NCBI GenBank assembly: GCA_007922195.1
Contig: ML681981.1
Span: 10,171,369-10,235,368, forward strand
Direction of reading: 5' to 3'
Source of the DNA: Podocnemis expansa
Taxonomy: Eukaryota; Chordata; Testudines; Podocnemididae
DNA length: 64,000 bases
Shown: positions 12,573-25,200 of the stretch, piece by piece
How positions within the stretch are numbered: position 1 is the stretch's first letter
Layout of the letters: each line of letters starts with the position of its first letter
The notes under the pieces: generated by a model
What the model saw: only the letters and a program-made list of their open reading frames with translations
The model's database searches: none
Told to the model about the DNA's origin: nothing
Translations under genes and position numbers: made by a program

Positions 12573-13491
12573 TAGGGTTACCATATGTCTGGTTTTTCCC
12601 AGACATATCTGAAAAGGAGGATGTTAAATCTCTGGCCAGCTGGCTTTTTAAATACCAAAAAAAAAAGTCTGGGATTAGCTGGGAGCAGTGATCCAGGCAA
12701 TGCTGGAGCCAGGTCCTAACGGTGAGAGAGGTAGCCAAGCAGCTGCCTGAATACAAACAGTGCAGCAAGGGCTCTGAAAAGCAGCAAGAGCTTGCTTACT
12801 GGCTAGTCCTGCCTCTGACTCTAGGACTTCCAGTGGCCAGTCCCCACTCTGCACCAATTAGCTGGTGATAAGCAATTTCCCCCACCCCTTCACTCACTGC
12901 TGGCCAACTAGTCAAATGACTAACAATTGCTACAGAACAGCTGAGTGACTTCAGCAGCTCTAGCTTCCTTACCAAGCTCAGGCAGAATAGAAGTTATTGA
13001 GATCGGGAACCTGGGGAGGCTCTGAAGGCGTGTGGCAGTGCCCTCTTCCAAGGGGTGACCCCAGCAGAGAGCTAACCTGAGAGGCAGTCCATAAGTACAA
13101 GATGCAAGTGGTGGTTGCACTTTGACCTCGGGTGGCTAAAATCTTGTGCTTTTATAAGCCAGTAAGATGCTTTCATAATGAAAAGGTGAGTGGTGGGCAA
13201 TATCCTGCTATTATCAGAGAGCTGCTACCACTTTTCCTCCTCCTGAGGTCCAGCTGAAGCTGTGGGGGGAGGCGGAGGGGGAAGATGAGTGGCAGTGGTG
13301 CTCTGGACAAAGCTGGGAGGGAGGGAGAGTGGAGCCAAGTTCTACCCCTTCTTCTGGGGGGGTGAGTTCCACCTCCCCCCCCAACTGCCCTTTCTAGCTC
13401 TAGCTCCACCTCCTCCCAACATATTGATGGTATGGTGGCTACTCTCCCCTGGAGTGTCCTTGTTTTGGGAAGTTCAAATATGGTAACCCTA
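12573..13491. mobile_element. TIR element (tagggttaccatat family), long copy
   Basis: Left end tagggttaccatatgtct and right end aaatatggtaaccct a are inverted repeats, 919 bases apart. The left interior (gaaaaggaggatg) resembles the element at 57066-57338. Target duplication is blurred (ctag on both sides). No transposase reading frame. Confidence 0.65.
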
Positions 13492-13563
13492 AGCTAGAGT
13501 GTCTACCCACTTGGAGTGAGATAGGAATTTTAAGATAAGAGCCTCAAATTGCACAAGGTAGAG

Positions 13564-13751
13564 CAGGGCTCTCAAACACATGACCCATGGGCCACATGCA
13601 GCCCCTAAAGCTATTTCCTGCAGCCCACAATGACACTATTGTTACTGATACTTTCAATATCATTGTATGAAAAGGTTTCAGTGGTGTGGCCTTCAGGCTG
13701 ATGTACTAGTCCTCATGCAGCCCTCATGGTGGCTTGAGTTTGAGACCCCTG
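13564..13751. mobile_element. hAT-type MITE, family A
   Basis: 188 bases, TIR cagggctctcaaac / gtttgagacccctg, target duplication aggtagag at both ends. Interior is closely similar to the copy at 1266 (shared stretch cattgtatgaaaaggtt). Confidence 0.9.
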
Positions 13752-14075
13752 AGGTAGAGGGTGGCACTCTCACTGTGCTAAACACATATCTGGCTAGTCG
13801 CCGCCTGGAGTTAAGGGCCGCAGATTGACTCATGTTAATCTACAGTTGGCACAGGAAACTCACCATGGTTTGCAATAATTAATACTGATGTTTTGAAAAC
13901 CAGACTCCTGGGGGTGGAGATGGCAGGGGAGGGAAACAACAGAACTGTGCGTCAGTTCTAACATGTGGAGGGAGGAACCCTTCCTGACCCCTGGAGGAGT
14001 GATTGGTGCAGCCCTGTCTCTACTAGATGACATTCAGCACACCTTTCTAAAGGAAGGAGGAGGCAACATCTAAAG

Positions 14076-14260
14076 CAGGGGTCTCAAACACCCAGCCCAT
14101 GGGCCACATGCAGCCCCTAAAGCTATTTCCTGAAGCCCGCAATGACACTGTTACCAATATTTGCAATATCATTGTATGAAAAGGATTCAGTGGTGTAGCC
14201 CTCGGGCTAATGTACTAGTCCTCATGCAGCCCTCATTGTGATTTGAATTTGAGACCCATG
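14076..14260. mobile_element. hAT-type MITE, family A
   Basis: 185 bases, starts caggggtctcaaac, ends tttgagacccatg, target duplication atctaaag at both ends. It lies 324 bases after another copy in the same orientation, giving two near-identical direct repeats that could recombine. Confidence 0.9.
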
Positions 14261-15915
14261 ATCTAAAGGGATGGAGCCAAAGGGGTGCTGAACATCCAGA
14301 AGGTCCCCTCTGTGCTCTTAAAGGAGGCAGAGGAAACCAAGTGGTTTCCTCTGTGAACCAGGCAATGATGAGTTGGTGAAGATAAGGCTGAGGGCCTGCC
14401 CCCATACCCACCCTGTTTCCGTTTTGTTCCCATTCCCACCACATCACCACCAGACATGGAAACAGCCATCCAAGGAAGGGTATAGACACAGGAAAAGCAA
14501 CCTCAGTGGGGTCCCCAGCTCCATCCTTCCCCCACTGTAGCACTGTTACTACCTGTCTCTATTGGAGTGAGCAGCCTGTGCATTTTGGTGTGTCTGTAGA
14601 ATGATAGTGAGATCAAGTGAAACTTTATTCTCTGACTTCAGGTGGGAAATAATCTGCAAGAACATCTTCCCTTTGTACCTACTACAGCAAACTTGAAAGG
14701 AAACAGTGTAAATGAAAATTAATGCCCTTGGCCAGCTTTTTCAGTGTGCTGTTTACTGGTGAAAATATTTGCTTTATTAAGGGCAAATCTTCTGCCAATT
14801 GACCTCTTCCTCATACTTGATCCTGAAGTGGAATCTTGTGGATATATCATGGCAGGTCTATATAGCCTGCCCTCTTCGGTGAGACTCAAACAAATATGCA
14901 AGTTATTTAAAATAGCTTGTGTATCTGCATTCAACTAGTCTTGGCACGTCCACTGTGCTGAATCAAAGGGAGGGGATAGCTGCCAGGATGGGGGGTCAGG
15001 GAATGACTTCCTGATCAGTTGACTGGTTTTCAGACCTGACCAGGCAATTTGGAAGTTCAAACCAATGGTGGTGAATTTGCGGCCCTCAGTGAAATCAGTC
15101 TACTTCTGTGGACACTGTAATGGTTAAACACTTTTTTGGTTTTACCTGAATGTAACCCATACATTTGTTTGTCTACAAAAGATGCACAGGATTTCTCCCA
15201 CAAGGATATAAAATTTAGAATGCAATCTAGTGGCCTGTTAATTAAAGAATGGTCTAGGTTCCCCTCTCTGGCCAGTTAAATTGGTTTCTATGTGGGGTCA
15301 CAGTTGTTTAGATGGAGTGGAGGAGGGGGAGTTCTCAAAGCTTTCCATCTGGGTTTTGCTTATGTCTTTACTGGCTGAATACCCAATCCAAAGAAATCCA
15401 ATCTTTTGGGGCAAGATGGGTTGAGGATTTAGAATATATAATTTTTGGCCTTCCATAGTTGCAGCTCTGAGATAAGGTTTTTTAAAAAACACGCTACATG
15501 CTACAGATTCACGTGACTTTCAGACTCTTACTGTATCTGTATTCGTTATTTAAAGGATGAGTCAGTAGGTGCCTAAATTATTTCTGCCAGTGTTCTCCAG
15601 ATCAAGCTTTTTCCTAATCACTGTTAAATTGACCCTCAAAACTTATATAAACGGTTAGAGCAATATTCTAAATGAATTCCATTCCAGGATCTCTTGATGT
15701 GTTCTGCTTTCTGTGCTACAGAGCAGAACTGGGAAGTGTAGTGTTGAGCTAGATACAGTGGCTTGTTGAGAGTAGCTTGTACCAGGTAATGGAACTAAAA
15801 ATGCCTTTTTTTTTTTTAAATCTTGTTTCATAGAATTTCTTTGGTTATTCTAGCATGGCCTCCTGTTTTTCACCAGTATCAGTGTCTCGAGTATTCTGGC
15901 ACTTTCACTCTAAAG

Positions 15916-16149
15916 CAGGGGTTCTTAACTTGGGGTGCCTGCATCCCCTAGGGATGCGGGAAGGGAGTCCAAGGGGTGTTGGAGTAATGTATAGTTAACG
16001 CATAGAATGCCCACCCACTATTCTTCATGTGTGATCTAAAAGCACAATCAAAACTGAAAACCAGTGTGGTTTTTTTTTTGGTGTGGGGTGTAGGCTTACC
16101 ATGTGTCACTGTAGGGGGTGTAGGGCCTCTAAAAGGTTAAGAATCTCTT
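15916..16149. mobile_element. hAT-type element (caggggttcttaac family)
   Basis: 234 bases, left end caggggttcttaac, right end gttaagaatctctt, with perfect target duplication ctctaaag at 15908-15915 and 16150-16157. Confidence 0.87.
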
Positions 16150-17598
16150 CTCTAAAGTTATTGGAACGTGCTTTTGAGTTTCAGTAATTAAACATTTATC
16201 AAAAACTATTGAATGTAATATGTGCATGATACAGATTTTCCAAATTTTAAAGCCTTAATTGAATTGTTCTTGTAAATCAACTAATTTTGAGTAAGGCTGT
16301 ACTAAGATATGCTTTATGGAACACGGTGGTACAGTGGGTTACAGATTACTTGGTCATACATGTGAAATTCATAAAGTAACTTTTACATTTGTGATTATTT
16401 ACTGGGTATTAAAATACCATCATATAATGAATGTTCCAGTCCAAAAACTTGTCTATAACTGTTTCAAACTTAGCAATATAAAAAGATGAAAGATTTGCCT
16501 CCAGAAATTTCTTGCTCTTTTTGGATTTTATTTGTTCAGTTTCACGTATTCTGTTTTCCAAAGAGAAACGTAAAATCCTTTTTATTTTCAGAAATGAAGT
16601 ATCCAATATCAGAATAAAGAAATAAATTTTATTGTTTGATATGTCTTACACTGTCAACAGGTTTGTAATTCAGTCTACAAAGCTGGCTATAAAACCAATT
16701 TTTAGTGGTGGTAGTTTTTGTTTTTTTTAAAACCTTCCTTCTGTGGGGAAAAATGTGCTTTTCATCTGGAAGTTCTAATACACAAACAAGAAGTACATGC
16801 TCACAGCTTCAAGCAAAGTTGTCGACCTAGATTCTGTTTCCTTCATAAAACTGTTCATTGTTTCTTTTATAGCTGTTTTGCCTTCTAAGAATGCTAAGAG
16901 TTTGATCCTATGAACTTTCACTAAAGGATGTAATGCTTGCATTGGGGATAATTTGATCCGTGTTGGTGTGGAATTCATCCCTGTGTTTGGAAGTAAGGTA
17001 GTTAGGTGACAATAATGCCTCAATTAATAGGAGCAGCAGGACTTTTTCATACATAAGTGCGTATTAGTCTCAGACCTGTCCTGATTTTTCACTCTTGCTA
17101 TCTGGCCTCACTAGGGGTACTGGTGTGGTTGGGACACCTAGACAAAGCTCAACTGATTGTCTGCTTCTATATTATTGCTATTTATGTTTTAGGCCCTCAG
17201 ATTTCTTGTTTGTGTAACTGACTCCTTAATTTGTGCCAACTTTAGTTAAGTGGCAAAAAGAGAATGCATAGAGACTGTTCTTGCTGTTTAGCTTCAGTTT
17301 GTCCCTCCCGGAAAAACCATAAATATTTTCTAATATTCTTATCTAGGTTTATGTCAAATTTTCAAAACATCTTAGAATGATGCTTTTTCTTCTAATGAAT
17401 AGTACAGAGTGAGAGAGAGAGAGAGAGAACTTAAATTTTCTAGGTGTGTTGGAAAAAGCTAATTGGCTTTTGATCTTCTGCAAAACAGTTGAGTAAATTC
17501 TAAGTAACATTTAGTTCTCTCAGATCAGATCATATGCAGTCCACTGACCTAACTTTGTCACAGCTTCCAAAGAGGTAGCTCTGTTGATCATATTCAGC

Positions 17599-17801
17599 AA
17601 AACAAGCAAGGAATCCTGCGGCACTCTTGAAGACTAACAAATTTATTGCATGAGCTTTCATGGGAGAAAATCCCACTTCATCAGATGCTTTGAAGATGGG
17701 GAACTTACAGAATGGGAGGAAGTGTGACTTTTTTCTCCCAAGAAAGCACATGTGATAAATGTTAGTCTTTTAAAAGTGCCATGGGACTCCTTGCTTGCTT
17801 T
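17599..17801. mobile_element. Penelope-like element tails, inverted pair
   Basis: Left arm minus (caagcaaggaatcctgcggc ... cccacttcatcagatgcttt) and right arm plus (gaaagcacatgtgataaatg ... ccatgggactccttgcttgc) enclose about 25 bases. The pair could fold into a long hairpin. Confidence 0.75.
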
Positions 17802-19086
17802 GTCACAACTCTTTGCTTACAAAAAAGGATGGTATCTCTCAGTTGACAGATCAAGCTCTGACCGTGTAAGTCTATGGCCCATATGTAAAGTCAGGCAAGC
17901 AGTTCTCTGTTAGGTATGTCCATGAATTTGCCTGGAGTAGTGGGCCTGTTCTAGCTGATCTACGTTGGCTCAGTATTTTGGTTTTGATTTTTTTTTTTTT
18001 TTGCCTACTGTTACAGTAGCCTCTTCCTCCCTTGCCTACAATTTTTTGTTATCTTGCGCACCTAAAACAAAGGCAATTCTACCATTTAGGAAGATCAGAA
18101 AAATGGCTTGGCCAATGGTCAAAAGACTGGATGAATTAGTAAAACATTAATTTGGTCAAAACAAAACTGTTAAAATGGCAAACTCCTGGTCCATGCTTCA
18201 CTGTATAGTGTACCACTGATCATGTTTTTATTATCCATGAGCTCAGGGTTCAGCAGCAGCAAATGCCTGTCTATATAGCTTCCACTTACAAATCTAAAAC
18301 ACACTCAATTGTGTACTTGGTTAGAAATGTCACCGTTAGAAAAGTGTACTCTAAATGGAATTTGCAAATACAACATGAGGCAAAAGTGCTGCTTTGCTAT
18401 TTATATTTTTCATTTTAAGATAAACCTTTTCATTTTTCTAGTTGTCTGATTGTATGAAAAATTTAATACTTCAAAATCAAATTTTCAAAAGAACTCAGCA
18501 TTAGCCTAATTCTACTGTTACTGATGTTTGTGGGATTTTACCATTGACTGGATTAGGAGCAGAGTTAGGCTAACATTGAACACTTTTCAAAATCATGCTC
18601 TAAAAAGTCCTCCTTATAAGACAACAAAAGGAGGATGTCACATGAATGTTGTATGGTCTGTGTTCCTCTATCTAAAGTGAATTACACCTGTTAACACATT
18701 ATCAAGGCCTGTGTCAGAAACAGAACAAACTCAAACTTGGGAACTGCAGAATCTTCCCATAGTTGTCTTGTCCATATGTACAGGGTAGAAACATTTCATA
18801 AGTGCTATCTGGTGTTAACTAGAATTGTAACCATTGAAGGTCATAAGAGGAAAGACTGTAAGCGTGCAACCTGATATTTCTTTTGATTTATGTTCTAAAC
18901 ATGCCATTCCATAATAGTTCTAAAAATGAGTAATTCAACTTTTAGGCTTTGTAAAAATAAGACCGTTTTGTGTTTTCACTCTTTGCTTCTGCTAGGATAG
19001 AAGTTATCCACTTCAAATGACTAAGGCTGTGGCTCATATAATAGTGTGGCAAGATATTAAATAACTTTCTTTTAAACTTCATGCAG

Positions 19087-19233
19087 GCACATACCTATTC
19101 TTTGGGTGCGACACTGAAAGCAGCAATTGAGTATGTGATGGAGCTTGAGACAGAATCAGAATTTGGACAGGATCTACAGACACTGCTGGAACAAATGCAG
19201 GAAGACAATCCTGAAAATAGGCCAGATATTGAG
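19087..19233 (+). CDS. KNDC1: KNDC1 exon: C-terminal part of KIND domain 1
   Basis: 147 bases, phase 0 to 0, after acceptor ...cttcatgcag and before donor gtaaaa. It encodes 49 residues beginning AHTYSLGATLKAAIEY and ending NPENRPDIE. The SLGATL motif and the M..DNPENRP motif are the typical helix and substrate-lobe-like signatures of KIND domains (compare the kinase C-lobe DVWSLG and R-P-x motifs). The preceding exon would encode the first half of KIND1; I could not find it in the 19 kb upstream, so it should lie outside the window. Confidence 0.95.
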
Positions 19234-22200
19234 GTAAAATATTCAGCTGCAATGAAGACAGTGGAAACCACCTGCAATTTCTCTGCTAAGGATCCTCCAG
19301 CCTTGGTATAGTCCCATGAACGTAAATAATGGAAGGGTCAGCTCCTGCACCTCTCTCCCTGTGCTCTCTTGTGCAGGCAGGGAAATGACCAGTGCGCAAG
19401 CTGTGATCACAGCTATTGCCAGATGGCACATGTGGTCCTATATATTAGTATCTTGATAGTGGGCTGTGAATGATAAACATGATTATTTTAAGCCAAAACT
19501 TGGAGAATTATTTACCCTAAATAATCAGTTAATCGTTTAATTTTTGTCTGTAGAGTGTCATATCATTATGTGAAGAAAAACTGAAATTTGTTTCCTCGAG
19601 TTATATTTGTAGAAGTCTATCTGCTGTTGGAAGAAGAGCGCTTTCCATAGAATCATTTGGTACTTCTCAAGGTAAACTTATTTGACTGTATGCTATCACT
19701 GTACTCTTTCTGTTTTTCTACAGAGAAAACAGAACCTATTTAATAATTCTTGGGTCAAAGTATATGTGGATTCTCTTTTGTTGGGGAAAAAGTCAACAGT
19801 CAGTGAAACTAACAAACTTTCAGTGAGCAATTTTCCATTCTGACTTATGATGATTCTCTAAAATTTTATCCTTTCTGATTTAAAAAAAAAAAAAAAGACT
19901 TGCTCATGTTTCTATAATGTACTTTAAAATGTGCTGTTGGAGCAAAAAAAGCATGAAAGAAAAGTCTGATTAGGAAAGATAAAAGGTTTAACACGTTTTT
20001 AATGTGAACATCTGTTTTTGCATCTAGACAGCTGTGATAACATGTGGAAGGGAAAAGTATGTCAGAAAAATGTGGGAGTTAAATTATGCACAAATGAAAA
20101 AAACAACATAAAAGGTGATTCCTCCACAGTGGAAGACATGACAGCCAGCTACCAGAGAGACTTTTCTGTAGCCAGTGTGCCACTGAATGTGAGAGAATGT
20201 GATTTAAAGGAAATGAAAAATGATCTGGGTAATGAAAGAGCTCAACATTCACAACTTGCAAATCAAGTTAAAAAGGTTGAAGAAGAGGACAAGCGCGTAG
20301 CATATAGTGAAAGATTTGCTAATATTGCTTTGGAGACAAAACCATGCACTAATGATGTAGAGAAAAAGGTTTTTAAGCAAAGCTGTTTAAGAAAAATGAA
20401 AACTCTTCCAAAACTACCTGATGAAGTTACAGACCCAAATAACTTTTTCACATCTCTAGCAAATAATGGACTACTGGCCAGGAAAAATCAGTCACAAACC
20501 AATGGATCTGTACCGCTAGAAAATAATCTGGTTGCTGCTTCAGAGAGAGAACTTAATCCATTCAAAACTAATAATCCACCAAGAATAAAACCAAAGAATT
20601 ACCAGGTCTCTGATCTTCATTTAGATTCATCTAGTGTGTGCACACAGGTCTCTGGCATGGACCTAGAGGAATGTATGTCCTCTGCTAATGGTAAAAAGAA
20701 AGTTGCCGTTTCATCTAATCAGGTAGAAGAATATTACCATGCTATCTCTGAAACTCAAAATATTGCTGCTACACTAAAATGCCCAAATGAATCCACTGTT
20801 GGAGCAGAAGCGATAGACAGCTATACAGCACTGGAGGACTATACTGAAATTTCTCAAGGGTCAAATGAAAATTGTATATCACGTTTTAACAAGATGGCTT
20901 CAGTATTATCAACAAAAACCACTAGGAATGGATATGGGTCAAACCTAATTAGTTCTCCACAATTATTCAATGGTGTGATGAGTGCAAACAATGAAAATCA
21001 CTGTGGAAGCAGAGAGTCAGAAGTCAAAAGTAATAAGCAGGTAGTAAAAATAAAATCTTCATTATATAGTTGCTGTAGTCATTTATGTGGACAGGAAATG
21101 AGTTAAATAGCATGTTATCCCTGTCTTTCCCCGGGTTAACATAGCTATATAGAGCAGAACTTCACGAATCTTCACACTTTACAACTCACATCACATATTT
21201 GATGGTCTGTCCCCTTTTCGTCAGCAATGATTTAGAAGTAAGGTGCTGAAGAAGTGAGGTGTCCTGATCGCTAAACCTTTATCATTTTAACATTTTTCTA
21301 GGTTGTAGCTAGGTATGCTCACTATTATATTATAATTTAAATTAAACTCCATTGGTGGGTGAAAGCACAAACTATACTTTGTAGAATTATCCTTGGATTT
21401 TTTTTTTGTTTTTGTTTTTTGAAGAGGTTCATGCATATTGCTGACTCACAATTCACTACTTTGCAGTGGAACTTCCAGGAATAATGAGAATTAGAGTTCT
21501 TGGGTGAGCTCCTGGCTTTACTGAAATCTCTGACAAACATGCCATTAACTTTAGTACGGCCAAGCTTTTGCTACATTGGTATTTAAAAGCCACATATATG
21601 TTTAAGCTTGTTTCAGAGTTGTACAGAATTGTATTTATTTTCCATTCTTAAAGGCCCTTCTTTGTATGTGGTATGTTACATTTTACAATATATGTGGATT
21701 GTGTATATGTAATTGCATTTGATACCTTGACCAAAAACGTTTTTGTTTCTATGAACAGCCATATACAAGTGGGAGGAGAGTTTAGTCCATCAGTGTATTA
21801 CACTAGTTAGTTGCGACAACGTTGCCTCTTCCCCTCGAAGTTCTCAGGATGGACAAGTTTGGTCTCTGACTAGATGGTTTTCTCTTGTGTCACACTTGAA
21901 CAGTCATGAGCCATCCATGTAATAGGAGAATTTGTCAATACTAGCTCAGGTTGCTTTAACCTTTTCAAGTTACTCTGTGACTTTTAGAGTGAGCAGTGTG
22001 AATGCTCCATTCCCACATGACTTGCAGAATTTTGCCTAGGCTAAGGGATTGTCTTTTCACAATCAATAAAGTTTTTTCTCTAATGGCTTCACTGATCAAC
22101 CTGCTATCACAGTCTGTGTACTTCATATCAGGTCTCAACTCAGTGTCTACTCCCTGTACCTGAATACTAGCTGATAATTAACAAATACATAACTGAAGAG

Positions 22201-25200
22201 TTAATGATGCAGCTAGTTCCTGAATTCTCAAAAAGTAACTACATGCTGGAGCTTGTGTACCATCACCCCCCACATTGTTCCTGCCTGTTAGAGTCACACT
22301 GAAAGTATAGACAAGCACCAGAAAGTTCAACTTGCTGGGAATTCTGGCTATAAATACATTGGTGTCACCTGTGTTTTGTTCAAACCCCATGGATTTTCAT
22401 TTTTTTAGACTCTTGGGTAAGGTCCGTTGTTGCATGCAATTTGTTTCAATTTCTTCCAACCTTCTGTTGTTTGTTCTACATATAACTTTTGTGTGTTAGG
22501 GGTGTGGTGTGAATTGGGCAAGTCAACTCTAAAATCAGTCTTGTATCTTTTTGTCCACGATGCAGTGATTATCCATTCCTCTCTGTTTTCCTGCACCTAC
22601 TTTCATAGTCATGCTTGTGTCTGTGCATGTATGCCGTGTATCAGTGAGTGCATGAATGTATTCATTCTGGACCCAAATCTAATGTGTTCATCATCTTTCT
22701 CCTCTCTTCTGGGTGGTAAGTAAAGTCAGTCTTTATGCTATCACTCAGATGAATTAATTGACCATAGTTCCTTAAGATGATTACCAATACACATACATTG
22801 CTTTACAACATTTTTTTTTAAAGAAATTGTGTCTTGGGGCCTATGTTTCTAATAGTAGTTCATTCTGTCCTTTGAAATCTTCTTGGCCTACAGAGTTCTA
22901 ACAAAACTTGTGGTAGTTGCAGTAACTAACTATTTTCTGGAAGCAAGAGATTGTACCTGTGCTCTCAAATACTAGTATACCCAATTATTCCTCTGGCAAC
23001 CTATGTCAGCTGACAAACAGAAAGGAAACCATATCTTCAAATGAGACCTACCTTTCCTGTGGACAGATAAATCTTCATGTTCTATAAGCAGTTCCTCTTC
23101 CATGAATATGCTTCCTAAAGACTGAGTGTAAATTCATTCTCTTGGAGAGTGGACTCTTTTTTTTTTTATGTTGTTTGAGCCACTGGTGTAAACGTGGTTT
23201 TCTTCATGGGCACCTTTACCTCTCTGTTGAATGCACAAATCACTGGGGGTAAAATCATGACAACCCCCTGAATTCAGGGACAAAACTCTTATTGAGTGTC
23301 ATGGAGTAAGTCTTTTCACCCTTGATGTTGCTCCAGTTATTTTAATCCTCAAAGGGCAATGACTGTTATCTTAGCAGAGAGGGGACACCCAAGCTTGTGA
23401 CAAGGAAAACGACAGATCATAGATACGTACTGTCAGTAGAAGAAAGAGTTCTTCTGATTCAGGTTCTCAGCTTCCTGTCTTAATGAACAGTTCTATGTAG
23501 AACATCAGGCTCTGACATTGTTATTGCTTATGAGACTCCATTACAATCCAGAAGCTCTCCTAGGCCTTTGTCTATCAAAGGTCCAGAAGAAATTCTACTG
23601 CTGGTTTAAGGAGAGGGCTGTTTAAACCTACCAAATTCTCTCTCAGCAAATGCTAGATTTTTACCAACAGGATGTTGATAAAGACATTGTCGTCTGTTCT
23701 CAAAGGCATTGTGGAACTAATTAAAGGAGCCCATTGAAGCATACCATACTGGTCAGCAACCTCTGCCCAAAACGGTGCCTTAAAGGTCTAGAGTTAAACT
23801 ACCTTTTTAAGCAGATGTTTTCCACCTAAAGACTAGAGTTGAGGGCTTTTTGTAAAATCTTCTGAAGAAAAATCATTTAAAGATTCCAACAACTGGGGTT
23901 TTTTTCGTTTGTTTGTTCCAAGGATCCCCAAGGAAATGTTTTTTCTTCTCAGGTTTCTGACATGAAGCAGCCTTTGCCTGCAGGCTCTTCTCCCCATTTT
24001 TTTTAAAAAACTCCACTCTTACAGACTTCCTCAAAGTTCTGAGACATCCATGCAAGTGTTGCACCTGAATTTTTTCCCTCCAGTTTCCAAATTCTTATGT
24101 CCTTTTTTCCAGAGAGGCCAAAACAATCTTCCAGATATCTAAACGACATTTTTGTCTTGGTATTCAATACAGAATTTGTCTGACAGTTATCATTTACTGC
24201 AAAGTAATGAAGAGGGTCTGACCCGAGTAAGAATGTACTTTATACCTTTTTCAACTAAATGGGTGATGCTTATGTGAACAGATTTGCAAAGCTTCTGTAT
24301 TCCAGGCATTATATAGTAGATAAGCAAATGTATGAAAATGGAATTTTCAACAGATCTGTTCTAATCACTCCAAGTATTGTGTATTTAAAAAGAATGCCAT
24401 ACAAGTTCTGTCTAGTTAGTGATTTAACCTTGTCCACTCTGGAGAATAGACAGGGTTTTTTCTTCTGTCAATAGTATTTATCCAGGGGACATCTGTCTAA
24501 TGCCCTAACCCTGCTTCCCACATGGCTTACTGCCAGCTGACAGTACTAAAAAAGCTCACTTGTTGTTGTCCTGCTTCTGCAATGTATCTTGTGAGGGGAC
24601 TTAGTGACAGCTTGCACTTCCATAAATAAACATTTTTAACTTCAAGCTTGAGTGGGGATCCTTTATTTCTCAAACTAACTTCATTCCAATCAGGTGTGTC
24701 TCATCTGTTTTTCTAAATGTTTATTTTATTTACGGAAATGCTATTGGTTTCACATTAAACATGCACAATCAGGAACTGGGCAGTAGACTGGTTTTTTTGG
24801 TGCTCAAATATCTGAGTTCTGTTGGTCACTCATACCTAGTCAAGTGTGACAGAAGTGAAAACCCACGTAGATAGAAAATGATATTGCCCATTGGTTAAAT
24901 ACCAGTTGCATGTAGGAAAAATCTTCTGTTCCCAGAATGGTGCTCCCTAGAAGAGAGCTTGTATTACTTACTACCTCATTATGACTGCTACAAGATGCTA
25001 GCATATGCCCACATGATGTCTTGGCATATAAGGCACCATAGTTTAGATACTGATTATCCACAGATGTTTGGGTGTGTTTTAAAAAAAAAAGTGTCAATAG
25101 TGAATTATTAGAGTATTACTAAAGCATTTTTTCTTAGGTTCTTTAATATCTAAATTAGTAGACTGAAAGTGTATAATACATGCCACAGAATTTTATATTA

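Larger units (their letters stand above)
1..19086 (+). other. KNDC1 intron, 5' part (over 19 kb)
   Basis: No exon of KNDC1 or any other gene could be read. The open frames of 60 to 150 codons here show no domain and many lie in repeats. Recognisable content is listed separately (hAT elements, Penelope tails, an old long repeat). The stretches 1-1257, 1456-4194, 4563-5881, 7706-7819, 8301-9894, 10016-11843, 11975-12564, 14269-15907, 16158-17598 and 17802-19086 hold AT-rich sequence in which I see nothing specific apart from short homopolymers and a (GA)n run near 17410-17428. Confidence 0.8.

Noticed and set aside
1..19086. Upstream KIND1 exons
   Set aside because: No frame with the KIND1 start motif or with the acidic segment before AHTYSLG could be found; they are presumed to lie before the window.
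19234..19311. Read-through of the first exon to a stop at 19311
   Set aside because: The donor at 19234 and the phase-matched next exon, which continues the KIND1 sequence SVISLCEEKL, explain the gene; the extension has no counterpart in KNDC1.
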